A stretch of DNA of 64,000 nt, from NCBI GenBank assembly GCA_934193095.1, contig CAKPUX010000004.1, positions 1-64,000 of the forward strand. Reading direction: 5' to 3'. This document shows, piece by piece, positions 1 to 7,920 of this stretch. Under the pieces are notes generated by a model. It was not told where the DNA came from. It did no database searches and was given only the letters and a program-made list of their open reading frames with translations. The position numbers and the translations under genes are program-made. Each line of letters begins with the position of its first letter. Position 1 is the first letter of the stretch. Source of the stretch: an uncultured Dialister sp. (GTDB lineage: Bacteria > Bacillota > Negativicutes > Veillonellales > Dialisteraceae).

Positions 1-368
1 ACCCTAATGATAGCAGAAATCCGTTTTCGTTCACAGTGGTGCCGCAAGGCGTGATGGTTTGGGGAAGGGGGACTGCGAAGCGGTGGATCGGGTGCTTTCG
101 TAAATCGCCTGCTTGAGACGCTCTTTCCCGCTCTTTTTCATACCGCCTGCGCCCTATCCGCCCCTTCGGGGCACCTTCCCCTCGAGGGGAAGGCTGACGA
201 TACGAGAGTACCGCTCATCTAAAATTCGCGGCGCTTCCAAATTTTTATGCGCCGCACCACCACTCCTCACTCCTAACTCCTCACTCCTAACTAGAGAGCG
301 CGAAGCTTTCGCACGCAATTAAAGGACGGCACGCCCTATGGGCTAACCCCGAACCCCGAACCCTTTTC
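1..368. repeat. Gene-free block: composite intergenic repeat
   Basis: I see no gene here. The block holds a 20-nt perfect palindrome at 174-193 (CCTTCCCC/GGGGAAGG around CTCGAG) and the core hairpin GCGGCGC/GCGCCGC at 228-255. A tract of tandem 7-nt units (CCTCACT/CCTAACT) covers about 258-292, and a GGGCTAACCCCGAAC-type block covers about 325-362. The same modules recur in most gaps of this window. Bases 1-110 could include the 3' flank of a gene lying to the left, but no frame is convincing. Confidence 0.75.
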
Positions 369-992
369 TTACAAATCCACCTGATACGTCAGGACAGCAT
401 CGATGGCGGAGATGGCATTTTCCCATGCGGTAATCGTGTCATTCATTTCGTGTTCATAGAATTCATCATCGATGTATTTCATGTTGATCTTGACGTTCAG
501 GATCGAAGCATGGATGCAGGCCATGGCGAGCTGGGCGGCCATGATGGCGTCGCTGATGGCGTTCTTATTTCCTTTGAGGAGAAGGTTTGTGAAGCTCGGG
601 AGCAGGTCGCTCATGGTCTGGGCCATCTGCTGCGGGACTTCGATCGCTTTCTTGAAGGCTTCGAGCTGTTTTGCCTGTCTCTCTTCCAGAGGAAGCGTGC
701 GGATGGAGCGTAGGGTGCTCATGAGCTCTAAGAAGGACTTGGCATCTTCATCCATCAGATCGAGGAAGATGGAGCGTGCCATCTGGAAGACGGCGGCGTA
801 CTCGGCTGCCTTTTCATGAAATTCAGCGTAGTTTTTATTGGCTTCTGTCAGGTGGCAGACCATTTCAGCGAGCGCACAGGCCTGTGCGCCTACGAGTCCG
901 GCCGCTGCGCCGCCGCCGGGAGCGGCTTTCTTGCTGCCGAGATCGTCTAAGAATTGATCGATGGTGCCCTGGCGAAAAGGTTTGTTGTCCAT
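369..992 (-). CDS. Cyclodeaminase/cyclohydrolase family protein (FTCD C-terminal-like)
   Basis: This protein of about 207 aa resembles the all-helical formiminotetrahydrofolate cyclodeaminase / methenyl-THF cyclohydrolase family. It would act in the cytoplasm on one-carbon folate intermediates. The N-terminal block TIDQFLDDLGSKKAAPGGGAA is the family's folate-binding glycine-rich region. The rest is helical, with GNKNAISDAIMAAQLAMA near residue 155, as in the family. I chose the ATG at 992, preceded by GAGG at good spacing; the longer frame up to 1037 would run through the leader hairpin. It is a single gene transcribed away from the tRNAs. The exact reaction (deaminase or cyclohydrolase) cannot be told from sequence alone. 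Confidence 0.85.
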   Translation of the reverse strand: MDNKPFRQGTIDQFLDDLGSKKAAPGGGAAAGLVGAQACALAEMVCHLTEANKNYAEFHEKAAEYAAVFQMARSIFLDLMDEDAKSFLELMSTLRSIRTLPLEERQAKQLEAFKKAIEVPQQMAQTMSDLLPSFTNLLLKGNKNAISDAIMAAQLAMACIHASILNVKINMKYIDDEFYEHEMNDTITAWENAISAIDAVLTYQVDL

Positions 993-1025
993 GGTGTGTA
1001 CCTCATTGATAAATGGATAAATAAT

Positions 1026-1090
1026 AAAAAGAAGCACTGGTGTAACAGATCCTGCTTGGAACCAGTGCTTTTAAGTTGTTTATTATTATA
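1026..1090 (-). promoter_or_regulatory. Promoter plus leader hairpin/attenuator of the cyclodeaminase gene
   Basis: On the minus strand a TATAAT -10 box (fwd 1085-1090) is followed within a few bases by a 9-bp stem AAGCACTGG/CCAGTGCTT with a 21-nt loop (fwd 1071-1033). After the stem comes CTTTTTATTATTT, a terminator-like tract placed before the ribosome site. This arrangement suggests premature termination in the 5' leader. I do not recognise a known riboswitch aptamer in it. Confidence 0.5.
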
Positions 1091-1099
1091 CAACATATA

Positions 1100-1558
1100 A
1101 AAAGGGGGGAAAAGGGTTCAGGTGGATGGGTTCAGGGAATCAATTGAATGAGACGTGAAGGTGGCGGCTTCGCCGCAAATATAATTAGGCACTTCATGGT
1201 TATGACGCCGCATCTGGTTTGAAAGCAGGTATGAGTGGCTAGTGGCTAGTGACTGGTGACTAGTGACTGGTAGCTAGTGACTGGTAGCTAGGGATTAGTG
1301 GCTAGGGATTAGGTTTGCGATACGAGAAAACCGCTAGTTTCAAACCTTCGCGGCGCTTCTGATTTTTATGCGCCGTACCACCTCCGCCTTACCCTCAGAA
1401 CCTATAGAACCTGCTGAACCTCTTTCACAAATAATCAAAGGACAGTACGCCTTACGTGCTATCCCTGAACCCGCCAGTCCCTTAATGAATCTCTCTATAC
1501 ACGGCAAGAGAATTTTTTTCTTGCATCCCATTTCGTGAAATTTCTTCCGGAAAACTAT
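1100..1558. repeat. Gene-free block: composite repeats
   Basis: This block contains the GGCGGCTTCGCCGC hairpin near 1153-1167, a run of 7-nt units (CTAGTGA/CTGGTGA/GGATTAG) at about 1225-1312, the GCGGCGC...GCGCCG core at 1350-1376, and GAACCT-type units at about 1395-1415. I see no supportable gene. The open minus-strand frame through 1340-1654 crosses both the repeat and the tRNA. Confidence 0.7.
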
Positions 1559-1587
1559 TTGACGGATATTTCTTTCTATGGTACAAT
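1559..1587 (+). promoter_or_regulatory. Promoter of the tRNA-His/tRNA-Gln unit
   Basis: TTGACG (1559-1564) and TACAAT (1582-1587) are separated by 17 nt. This is a near-consensus housekeeping promoter about 40 nt before the first tRNA. Confidence 0.75.
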
Positions 1588-1628
1588 AAACAACGTCATA
1601 TGGCGAAATGCCTGTGACGGAAAAATAT

Positions 1629-1705
1629 GGCGGGTGTGGTGAAGTGGTTAACACGGCGGATTGTGGCTCCGTTACGCGTGGGTTCGAGTCCCACCACTCG
1701 CCCCA
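1629..1705 (+). tRNA. tRNA-His (GTG)
   Basis: This is a cloverleaf with anticodon GTG in the loop ATTGTGGC, T arm GTGGG/CCCAC around TTCGAGT, and acceptor GCGGGTG/CACTCGC with an encoded CCA (1703-1705). The extra G at 1629 faces discriminator C1702, giving the G-1:C73 pair that identifies histidine tRNAs. It is cotranscribed with tRNA-Gln. Confidence 0.95.
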
Positions 1706-1743
1706 TTTTTTTTTGCCTGAAATCCGATGGTATCGGACTTTAT

Positions 1744-1817
1744 GGGGGCATCGCCAAGCGGTAAGGCAACGGACTTTGACTCCGTTATCGGTGGTTCGAC
1801 TCTACCTGCCCCTGCCA
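1744..1817 (+). tRNA. tRNA-Gln (TTG)
   Basis: The anticodon TTG lies in ACTTTGACT. The T arm is GGTGG/CTACC around TTCGACT, and the encoded CCA is at 1815-1817. The best acceptor pairing is GGGGGCA (1744-1750) with TGCCCCT (1807-1813), so the first pair is a weak G:U. It lies 38 nt after tRNA-His and shares its promoter and terminator. Confidence 0.93.
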
Positions 1818-1827
1818 GGAAACAGAA

Positions 1828-1877
1828 ATGAGCCTGAAGATTTTTTCGTGAAGAAAATTTCTTCAGGCTCATTTTTT
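1828..1877 (+). terminator. Intrinsic terminator of the tRNA unit
   Basis: A perfect 12-bp stem ATGAGCCTGAAG/CTTCAGGCTCAT is followed by six T residues, 10 nt after the tRNA-Gln CCA end. Confidence 0.92.
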
Positions 1878-2008
1878 ATGCGCTTCATATTGATAGATTC
1901 CTATGTAAAAAATAATTCATGCATTGAAACTTATGGCTAAATCCGAGATTTGGGTTATTTTGATTGTTTTATTTTTCTATAGGATGTGATAGTATAAATA
2001 TAATTCAT

Positions 2009-2227
2009 AAGGAAAAGAGCCTCTCCCGGTGAGAAGCCCTGCGGAAAATGAGGGGAGTCAATGCACTATGAGAGTGATCGTGGCTGGGATGATTCACGAG
2101 CTGTCCTCGGCATGAGGCAGCGCTGTATAGCACGCAAAATCATATACTTTTTGCTTGAAAGCATATCTTTTCCTGCTCGTTACTTGATGCAATAGAAGCG
2201 GTCAGATGCTTTTATTGCATTTTTTTA
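2009..2227 (+). promoter_or_regulatory. Structured leader with terminator: candidate cation riboswitch of the mrp operon
   Basis: After a TATAAA box (1993-1998) lies a 200-nt untranslated leader with several stems. These are CTCTCC/GGGGAG (about 2021-2026 with 2053-2058), CACT/AGTG, TCGTG/CACGA, and CTG-CCTC/GAGG-CAG (2101-2120). The leader ends in an intrinsic terminator, ATGCAATA/TATTGCAT (2187-2220) plus seven T residues, just before the Mrp genes. A compact multistem RNA followed by a terminator and a Na+/H+ antiporter operon is the classic riboswitch layout. The ligand is unknown. Na+ or another cation is my inference from the downstream genes; I could not match the sequence to a remembered consensus. 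Confidence 0.6.
2187..2227 (+). terminator. Leader terminator upstream of mrpE
   Basis: An 8-bp outer stem ATGCAATA/TATTGCAT with an inner AAGC/GCTT extension is followed by TTTTTTT. It sits about 69 nt before the mrpE start, with no gene between it and the promoter, so it acts as an attenuator rather than an end-of-gene terminator. Confidence 0.85.
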
Positions 2228-2295
2228 TAAGAGGTTTCTGGTGAGATGCCAGTAGAAATACATGGCTTAGGGTTCGGTGAGGAAAGGTGGTCGCT

Positions 2296-2880
2296 GTGGG
2301 AAAACAGGTAGTGTGGAATGATAAGAGGATCGCGGGTTCGCCTGTGGTTCACATGGGATGCCTCGCGGTGGTGCTGTTCGCCTTCTGGATGGCGCTCTCG
2401 GGACATACGGAGACGAAATTCATCGTATACGGCGTGATCACGGCGCTGGTGACGACGTGGCTGACGTATCCGCTGCTTCTGGTGCCGAATAAGGAGGAGA
2501 GCCGCTTCTACTATGTCTTTGGCTTCTCCCCTTTGAAGATGATCTGGTACTTCCTCTGGCTGATGTGGCAGCTCGTGCTCGCGAATGTCGATGTGCTTCT
2601 TGCCGAGACGTCGCAGGAGCTCCAGATCGATCCGAAGGTGGTACGCTTCTATTTCCGGGCGGACAATCCGATGGCATCGACGATCCTGGCCAATTCCATC
2701 ACGCTGACGCCGGGGACGGTCACCATGAATGTGACGGATGACGGACTTTATGAGATCCATGCGCTGACGAAAGGGGCCGCCGAGGGTCTTTTGGACGGCG
2801 GGATGCAGAAAAAGGTGGCATGGCTCTATGGCATGCCTTTGGATTTCGAAGCGGTCGAAGAAAAGGAAGGTGACGAATGA
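2296..2880 (+). CDS. mrpE: Na+/H+ antiporter subunit MrpE/MnhE
   Basis: This 194-aa membrane subunit is the first gene of an antiporter operon. Two or three hydrophobic segments in the N-terminal half (for example FIVYGVITALVTTWLTYPLLL) precede a soluble C-terminal part containing NSITLTPGTVT, the hallmark of MrpE. I prefer the GTG at 2296 because GAGGAAAGG lies at normal distance. The in-frame GTG at 2287 is too close to that site. The stop overlaps the next start (ATGA). In Mrp complexes MrpE supports assembly and activity of the antiporter in the cytoplasmic membrane. Confidence 0.9.
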   Translation: MGKQVVWNDKRIAGSPVVHMGCLAVVLFAFWMALSGHTETKFIVYGVITALVTTWLTYPLLLVPNKEESRFYYVFGFSPLKMIWYFLWLMWQLVLANVDVLLAETSQELQIDPKVVRFYFRADNPMASTILANSITLTPGTVTMNVTDDGLYEIHALTKGAAEGLLDGGMQKKVAWLYGMPLDFEAVEEKEGDE

Positions 2881-3146
2881 TCATGATGGTTCTCCTGTAT
2901 GTCGTGATGCTGGTGCTTCTCTTCGTCATCGCTCTCATGCTCCAGCGCCTCTTCAATGGGCCGACGATTTTTGATCGGATGAATGCTTTGGGGGTCATCG
3001 GGGCGGATACGATCTGTCTCATCGTGGTCTTCGGCTTCATCGACAAGCGTCCGGATATGTATGTGGATATTGCGATTTCTTACGCGCTTCTGGGATTCCT
3101 GGGATCCCTCATCATTGCGAAGTTCATAGGAGGGAATAAGATATGA
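2877..3146 (+). CDS. mrpF: Antiporter subunit MrpF/MnhF
   Basis: This 89-aa protein has three hydrophobic helices. RLFNGPTIFDRMNALGVIGADTICLIVV is the conserved family core (residues about 24-50). It overlaps mrpE and mrpG by 4 nt each, which suggests translational coupling. The length is normal for MrpF. It is a small membrane subunit of the multisubunit Na+/H+ antiporter. Confidence 0.92.
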   Translation: MIMMVLLYVVMLVLLFVIALMLQRLFNGPTIFDRMNALGVIGADTICLIVVFGFIDKRPDMYVDIAISYALLGFLGSLIIAKFIGGNKI

Positions 3147-3550
3147 GTGAACTCGGCTTTACCTCTCCTCGGGAAATGGTGGCGGCGCTTTTCATCATCG
3201 GCGGGCTCATCTTTTTCATCGGCTCGGGGATCGGGATGCTCCGGCTTCCGGATTTCTACAGCCGCATCCATGCATCGGGCAACAGCGAGACGCTGGGCTG
3301 CATGCTGACCTTCATCGGCCTTATGATTTACGAAGGCGCGACACTGACTTCTCTCAAGATCGCATTCGTCTTCCTTCTGGTTTTCATGGCGAACCCGATC
3401 GGCTCGCATATCCTGAGCAAGGCGGCGTATAAGTCCGGCCATCCGATCTGGACGCTCAAGACGAAGGGCGCGAAGAAGCTCCTCGGTCTGGCGGGTCCGG
3501 ATCACAGCATCGATGAACCGGTGGGACATTTGGAAAAGGAGGGAAAATAA
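3143..3550 (+). CDS. mrpG: Antiporter subunit MrpG/MnhG
   Basis: This 135-aa protein has three transmembrane helices. The block GMLRLPDFYSRIHASGNSETLG (about residues 32-53) is diagnostic for MrpG. The C-terminal 30 residues are charged and cytosolic. It is coupled to its neighbours by 4-nt and 1-nt overlaps. The E-F-G order at the start matches Mbh/Mbs-type gene clusters. Confidence 0.92.
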   Translation: MSELGFTSPREMVAALFIIGGLIFFIGSGIGMLRLPDFYSRIHASGNSETLGCMLTFIGLMIYEGATLTSLKIAFVFLLVFMANPIGSHILSKAAYKSGHPIWTLKTKGAKKLLGLAGPDHSIDEPVGHLEKEGK

Positions 3551-3792
3551 TGGAAATCTATACGATCGAAGCCATTCTTCTGGTTTTCCTGATTCTGATC
3601 ACCTGCGCGGTCATCTTCTGCAAGGATATCCTCTCCGCAGCTATCATCTACAGCGCGTTCAGCTTCTGCGCGGTGCTCCTGTACCTCATGATGGGTTCTC
3701 CGGATGTGGCTTTCACAGAAGCGGTCATTGGTACGATTTCTACGATCTTCTTCGTAGCATCGCTTAAGAAAATTGATAGGTGGTGTAAGTAA
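3550..3792 (+). CDS. DUF4040/MbhD-like antiporter subunit (detached MrpA C-terminal piece)
   Basis: This 80-aa protein has three hydrophobic helices and the motif MMGSPDVAFTEAVIGT. That motif corresponds to the segment after the antiporter domain in long MrpA proteins, which is a separate gene (mbhD) in Mbh-type operons. It starts on the base where mrpG stops (TAATG). It is likely part of the ion-translocating membrane arm. Confidence 0.85.
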   Translation: MEIYTIEAILLVFLILITCAVIFCKDILSAAIIYSAFSFCAVLLYLMMGSPDVAFTEAVIGTISTIFFVASLKKIDRWCK

Positions 3793-4118
3793 TGCGTGGA
3801 CTGGTAGCGGTACTTCTGTCGGTCATGACGGCGCTCTTCGTCTCGGTGGTCACTTACCTTCCGGAAATCGGGGATCCGAATACGGCACCGAATACGCATG
3901 TCACACCGACCTATATCTCGCGCAGTGAGGAGGATACGGGCTCTCCGAATATCGTCACTGGCGTCATCATCGACTATCGAGGCTTCGATACCATGTGGGA
4001 AACCTCGGTCATGTTCCTGGCAGGGCTGACGACGGTCCTCATCCTGACCAGCAATACGGTGGGCCGTCGTCCTGAAGAGGAACCGGAAGATCCGGAGGAA
4101 GGAGAGATTATCAAATGA
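3792..4118 (+). CDS. MbhE-like antiporter subunit
   Basis: This 108-aa protein has an N-terminal helix, an extracytoplasmic segment with TYISRSEEDTGSPNIVTGVIIDYRGFDTMWET, and a second helix. The motif NIVTGVIIDYRGFDTMWE is the conserved part of the MbhE/MrpA C-terminal subdomain. The acidic tail EEEPEDPEEGE is cytosolic. It is coupled to genes on both sides. In long Mrp systems this region is fused to MrpA. Confidence 0.85.
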   Translation: MRGLVAVLLSVMTALFVSVVTYLPEIGDPNTAPNTHVTPTYISRSEEDTGSPNIVTGVIIDYRGFDTMWETSVMFLAGLTTVLILTSNTVGRRPEEEPEDPEEGEIIK

Positions 4119-4567
4119 ATAAACCATTTGGCGGTCTGATCCTGAATATAGCCTTCCGCATGCTGGTGCCCTTCACGATGGTCTATGCGGTCTACATCCT
4201 CTGCCTTGGCGAATTTTCTCCGGGCGGCGGCTTCCAGGCGGGGGCGCTGCTCTCGGTGGGCGTGCTGCTCGCGCGGCTCATCCTTGGCTTTGATACGAAA
4301 TTCAATGTGCTTGGGAAAACATCGGTCGTGCTGGCTGGTGTCGGCACCTTCATTTATGCACTGACTGGCTGGCTGACGCTTTTGGGCGGGGCAGATTTCT
4401 TCCTGAATTACAATTACATGCCGATCCAGATGGAAGCGCAGAATGAAATGCATGCGACCGGGATTTTCCTCATCGAGATCGGCGTCGCCATCTGCGTCAT
4501 GATGACGATCATCAATCTGCTGGATGCTATCGTGAAAAGGGGTGAAGAGAATGGACGTACTGAATGA
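4115..4567 (+). CDS. mrpB: Antiporter subunit MrpB/MnhB
   Basis: This 150-aa protein has four hydrophobic helices. The motif GEFSPGGGFQAGALLSVGVLLARL (about residues 31-54) is the MrpB signature. The next gene begins inside its 3' end. It is a membrane subunit of the antiporter, in the position of mbhF in Mbh clusters. Confidence 0.92.
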   Translation: MNKPFGGLILNIAFRMLVPFTMVYAVYILCLGEFSPGGGFQAGALLSVGVLLARLILGFDTKFNVLGKTSVVLAGVGTFIYALTGWLTLLGGADFFLNYNYMPIQMEAQNEMHATGIFLIEIGVAICVMMTIINLLDAIVKRGEENGRTE

Positions 4568-4925
4568 ATTCTTGAAAACGAAAGGTCTTTACACCCTGGT
4601 CATGATTCTTTTCTTCCTTGGCGTATACGGCATGGTCCTCAGCAAGAACTACATGAAAAAGCTGATGGCGATGAACGTCATGCAGGTCGCGGTCATTTAT
4701 TTCTACCTGTGCTTTGCACAGAAGGACGGCGCGATGATCCCGATTCAAAATGGGATCACGACGGATCCTTCGATGTATATCAACCCGTTGCCGCACGGCC
4801 TGATGCTGACGGCCATCGTCGTCAGTCTGGGTACCACGGGGGTCGCGATCGCGCTCCTCATGCGCATCAAGGAAATTTATGGCTCCGTGGAAGAGGTAGA
4901 AGTACTGAGGAGGGCTAGTAAATGA
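4551..4925 (+). CDS. mrpC: Antiporter subunit MrpC (NuoK-like)
   Basis: This 124-aa NuoK-like protein has three helices. NYMKKLMAMNVMQVAVIYFYL carries the conserved segment after helix 1. Residues DPLP-like (INPLPHGLMLTAIVVSLGTTGVAIAL) form the family's C-terminal helix. I chose the ATG at 4551, with AAAAGGGGTG in front, over the upstream GTG at 4542. It overlaps mrpB by 17 nt. Confidence 0.92.
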   Translation: MDVLNEFLKTKGLYTLVMILFFLGVYGMVLSKNYMKKLMAMNVMQVAVIYFYLCFAQKDGAMIPIQNGITTDPSMYINPLPHGLMLTAIVVSLGTTGVAIALLMRIKEIYGSVEEVEVLRRASK

Positions 4926-6415
4926 CACAGCACGCTCCCGTATTTATCGTACTCCTGCCGCTGACCGGGTCGTTGCTCTGCATGCTTTTCTCCCGCATCA
5001 GCCGGAATCTGGGCTCCTACATCGTGATGGCGTCCATCGCAGGCGCTTTTGCGAATGCCTGCCTGGTGCTCCAGCATGTCCTTGAAAATGGCGGAGCGAC
5101 CTGGCACTACATGATGGGCGGCTGGATCCCGCCGATCGGCATCGAATTTGCACTGGATCCATTGAACAGCATCCTTGCGGTGCTGGTCACCTTCATTTCC
5201 ATGCTCGTCTCTCTCTACAGCCGGCCTTTTGTGAAGGATGAGGACTGGCTCCATGTAGGCGGCTACTATACGCTCTTCGGTCTGCTGACGGTCGGCCTCT
5301 CCGGCATGATCATCACCGGCGACGTATTCAACCTCTATGTCTATCTGGAAATCATGTCGCTTTCCGGCTATGCGCTGATCGCGCTGGGCGGGCGGAAATC
5401 CATGCTGGCTGCTTTCCGTTACCTCCTCATCGGGACCATCGGTGCGTCCCTCTACCTTCTGGGTGTCGGTTATCTCTATGCGATGACCGGTACGCTCAAT
5501 ATGGCAGATCTCGCGCAGCTCATCATCCCGCATCTGCATTCGCCGCTCTTTGCCATGGCAGTCGCCTGCTTCCTGATCGGCTTTGGCATCAAGATGGCGC
5601 TTTTCCCGCTGCATGGCTGGCAGCCGGATGCTTACACCTACGCGCATCCGGGAGCAGCAGCTTTCATTGCAGGCCTGATGAGCAAGGCACCGGCGTATGC
5701 GCTCATCCGTTTCATTTACTACATTTTCCAAGTCGATAATCCGGTCGTGGAAAGTGCGCTGAACGTGCTGGGCATCCTCGGCGTGTGCGGCATCCTGATC
5801 GGCTCTGTCATGGCGATGGCGCAGTACGACTTCCGCCGCATGCTCGCATACTCCTCGGTCGCACAGATCGGCTACATCGCTATCGGTCTGGCGATGGGCA
5901 ATATGTACGGCTTCATCGGTGCCGTGATGCATATCATCAACCATGCCTTCATGAAGAGCTCGCTCTTCCTCGTCATCGGCGGGATCCAGTACCGCTTTGG
6001 CGAAGTGAATCTGTACCGCTTGGGCGGCCTTAATAAGAAGATGGCCATCAGCTCCATCACAGTGGCGCTGGCGGCGCTTTCCATGATCGGCCTGCCGCCG
6101 ACCTGCGGTTTCTTCAGCAAGTGGTATCTCATGCTGGGGGCTTACACCGGCGGAGAGTATTTCTATATCTTCGTACTGGTCATCAGCTCGCTTCTCAATG
6201 CGATCTACTTCTTCCGCATCATCGAGCAGATGTTCGTCCAGCGCGAAGCCTCTCTGACAGAGGTTCACCCGCATAAAGGCAAGCTGGGGCTGCCGCTGCC
6301 GATGGTCATCCCGATCCTCATCATGGGCATCATGATCATCGCGCTGGGCTTTGGCAATGCGACCATCGTGTCTGATGTGATTAAACTGGGACTGCCGGGG
6401 GTGTTTCTGAAATGA
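4922..6415 (+). CDS. mrpD: Antiporter subunit MrpD-like (proton_antipo_M family)
   Basis: This is a 497-aa polytopic membrane protein homologous to NuoM/NuoN and MrpD, with about 14 helices. The key channel residues of the family are present: Glu in the VYLEIMSLSGYALIALGG helix, Lys in MALFPLHGWQPDAYTYAHPGAAAFIAG, and Lys in HAFMKSSLFLVIGGI. It probably forms one half-channel for H+ or Na+ translocation. It starts 4 nt inside mrpC. This is the first of three antiporter-like subunits in the operon. Confidence 0.9.
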   Translation: MTQHAPVFIVLLPLTGSLLCMLFSRISRNLGSYIVMASIAGAFANACLVLQHVLENGGATWHYMMGGWIPPIGIEFALDPLNSILAVLVTFISMLVSLYSRPFVKDEDWLHVGGYYTLFGLLTVGLSGMIITGDVFNLYVYLEIMSLSGYALIALGGRKSMLAAFRYLLIGTIGASLYLLGVGYLYAMTGTLNMADLAQLIIPHLHSPLFAMAVACFLIGFGIKMALFPLHGWQPDAYTYAHPGAAAFIAGLMSKAPAYALIRFIYYIFQVDNPVVESALNVLGILGVCGILIGSVMAMAQYDFRRMLAYSSVAQIGYIAIGLAMGNMYGFIGAVMHIINHAFMKSSLFLVIGGIQYRFGEVNLYRLGGLNKKMAISSITVALAALSMIGLPPTCGFFSKWYLMLGAYTGGEYFYIFVLVISSLLNAIYFFRIIEQMFVQREASLTEVHPHKGKLGLPLPMVIPILIMGIMIIALGFGNATIVSDVIKLGLPGVFLK

Positions 6416-7920
6416 CTATCATAGACTGCAGACCATTTCTGGCGGTAGGCGTTTCCTTCTTCGCTGCGATCCTGATCGCATTCAGCAGGAAATGGCCGAA
6501 TGTGCGTGAGGCGTGGAGCGCCATCGCTTCCGTCATCATGTTTGGCATCATCCTTTCCATGGTGCCGGGGGTCCTTGATGGCAATCAGTACGAGTGGACT
6601 CTCTGCCGCATCACCGATACCCTGGGGCTCACGCTGAAGACGGATCCGGCGGGCATGATCTTTGCTACGCTGGCCTCCATGCTCTGGGTGCCGATGAACT
6701 TCTACTCCATCGGCTACATGCGATGCAACAATGAAAAAGAACAGACCGGCTACTTCGCGGCCTTCGCGATCTGCCTCTCCGCGGTCATGGGCATCGCCAT
6801 GGCGTCGAACCTCATCACCTTCTTTATTTTCTACGAGCTTTTGACCCTTGCGAGCTACCCTCTGGTGCTTCATAAGAGAAATGCAGAAGCGCTCTCTGCG
6901 AGCCGCAAGTACCTCATTTATACACTGATCTCCGGGCAGCTCTTCCTTGCCGGTATCATCGCCGTCTACTGCATCGCAGGGACCGTCGATTTCAAGCCGG
7001 GCGGCTTCCTCACTCCGGACATGGCGCCGAAGTGGGTGCTCCAGTTCATCTTCATCCTGATGATCATGGCAGGCTCCGTTAAGGCGGCTGTCATGCCGCT
7101 GCACGGCTGGCTGCCGGCGGCCATGATCGCGCCGACCCCGGTTTCCGCCCTGCTTCATGCGGTGGCTGTCGTCAAGACTGGCGTCTTCGCTGTCCTTCGT
7201 GTCATCGGATTTGTTTTCGGGCCGCAGCTCCTCTCCCAGATCGGCGTCGTGGACGTCCTGGCATGGTTCGCTGCCGGCAGTATCATTATTTCCTCCCTCA
7301 TCGCTATGCGGCAGGATCACCTGAAACGCCGTCTGGCTTTCTCGACAGTCGGACAGCTCTCCTACATCGTGCTGGGCGCGGCTCTGCTCTCGCCGCTTTC
7401 CATCAAGGGCGCGTACCTGCACTTGGTCGCCCACGCGGTCATGAAGATCACCCTCTTCATGTGCGCCGGCCTCATCATTGCGCGAACGCACCGCAATAAT
7501 ATCAGCGAGCTCTATGGCATCGGGAAGAAGCTCCCGGTCACCATGGCCTGCTTCACCATCGCTTCTCTGGGGATCGCGGGCACGCCATTCCTGGTCGGCT
7601 TCGTCAGTAAGTGGAACCTCGCTCTCGGCGCGCTGCAGGCGGGGAAACCTCTCTACATCCTGATCTGGGTCGCTAGTGCGCTCCTGGCAGCGGCTTACCT
7701 GATGCCGGTCGTCCGCATGGCGTACTTCCGGCATGATCCGCAGGAAAAATTCCGTAAGTACGGGGCATTCAGCTATTCCATGCTGATCCCGATCTGCATC
7801 ACGACAGCGCTTGCCGTCATCCTCGGCGTACTGCCGGATGTATATCCGCATTTCTATGATCTGGCCGATATGGCCGCAAGCGGCATCTGTGCCGGATGGA
7901 ACGGGGGGTGGCTGAAATGA
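6412..7920 (+). CDS. Second NuoM/MrpD-like proton-pumping subunit
   Basis: This 502-aa, about 14-helix protein of the proton_antipo_M family overlaps the previous gene by 4 nt. It contains FYELLTLASYPLVLH, VKAAVMPLHGWLPAAMIAPTPVSALLHAVAVVK and AHAVMKITLFMCAG, which are the glutamate- and lysine-bearing helices of the family. The TPVSALLHAVAVVKTGVFA block is closer to NuoM/NuoL than the first copy is. It is probably an additional ion channel of the same complex. Confidence 0.88.
   Translation: MTIIDCRPFLAVGVSFFAAILIAFSRKWPNVREAWSAIASVIMFGIILSMVPGVLDGNQYEWTLCRITDTLGLTLKTDPAGMIFATLASMLWVPMNFYSIGYMRCNNEKEQTGYFAAFAICLSAVMGIAMASNLITFFIFYELLTLASYPLVLHKRNAEALSASRKYLIYTLISGQLFLAGIIAVYCIAGTVDFKPGGFLTPDMAPKWVLQFIFILMIMAGSVKAAVMPLHGWLPAAMIAPTPVSALLHAVAVVKTGVFAVLRVIGFVFGPQLLSQIGVVDVLAWFAAGSIIISSLIAMRQDHLKRRLAFSTVGQLSYIVLGAALLSPLSIKGAYLHLVAHAVMKITLFMCAGLIIARTHRNNISELYGIGKKLPVTMACFTIASLGIAGTPFLVGFVSKWNLALGALQAGKPLYILIWVASALLAAAYLMPVVRMAYFRHDPQEKFRKYGAFSYSMLIPICITTALAVILGVLPDVYPHFYDLADMAASGICAGWNGGWLK

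Noticed and set aside
1340..1940. Open frames of about 65-110 aa crossing the tRNA pair
   Set aside because: They run through both tRNA genes and repeats. The GTRTHA-type ending is a common artefact of tRNA DNA.
2212..2760. 182-aa minus-strand frame over the mrp leader and mrpE
   Set aside because: It begins within mrpE and runs into the terminator; the composition is that of a shadow frame.
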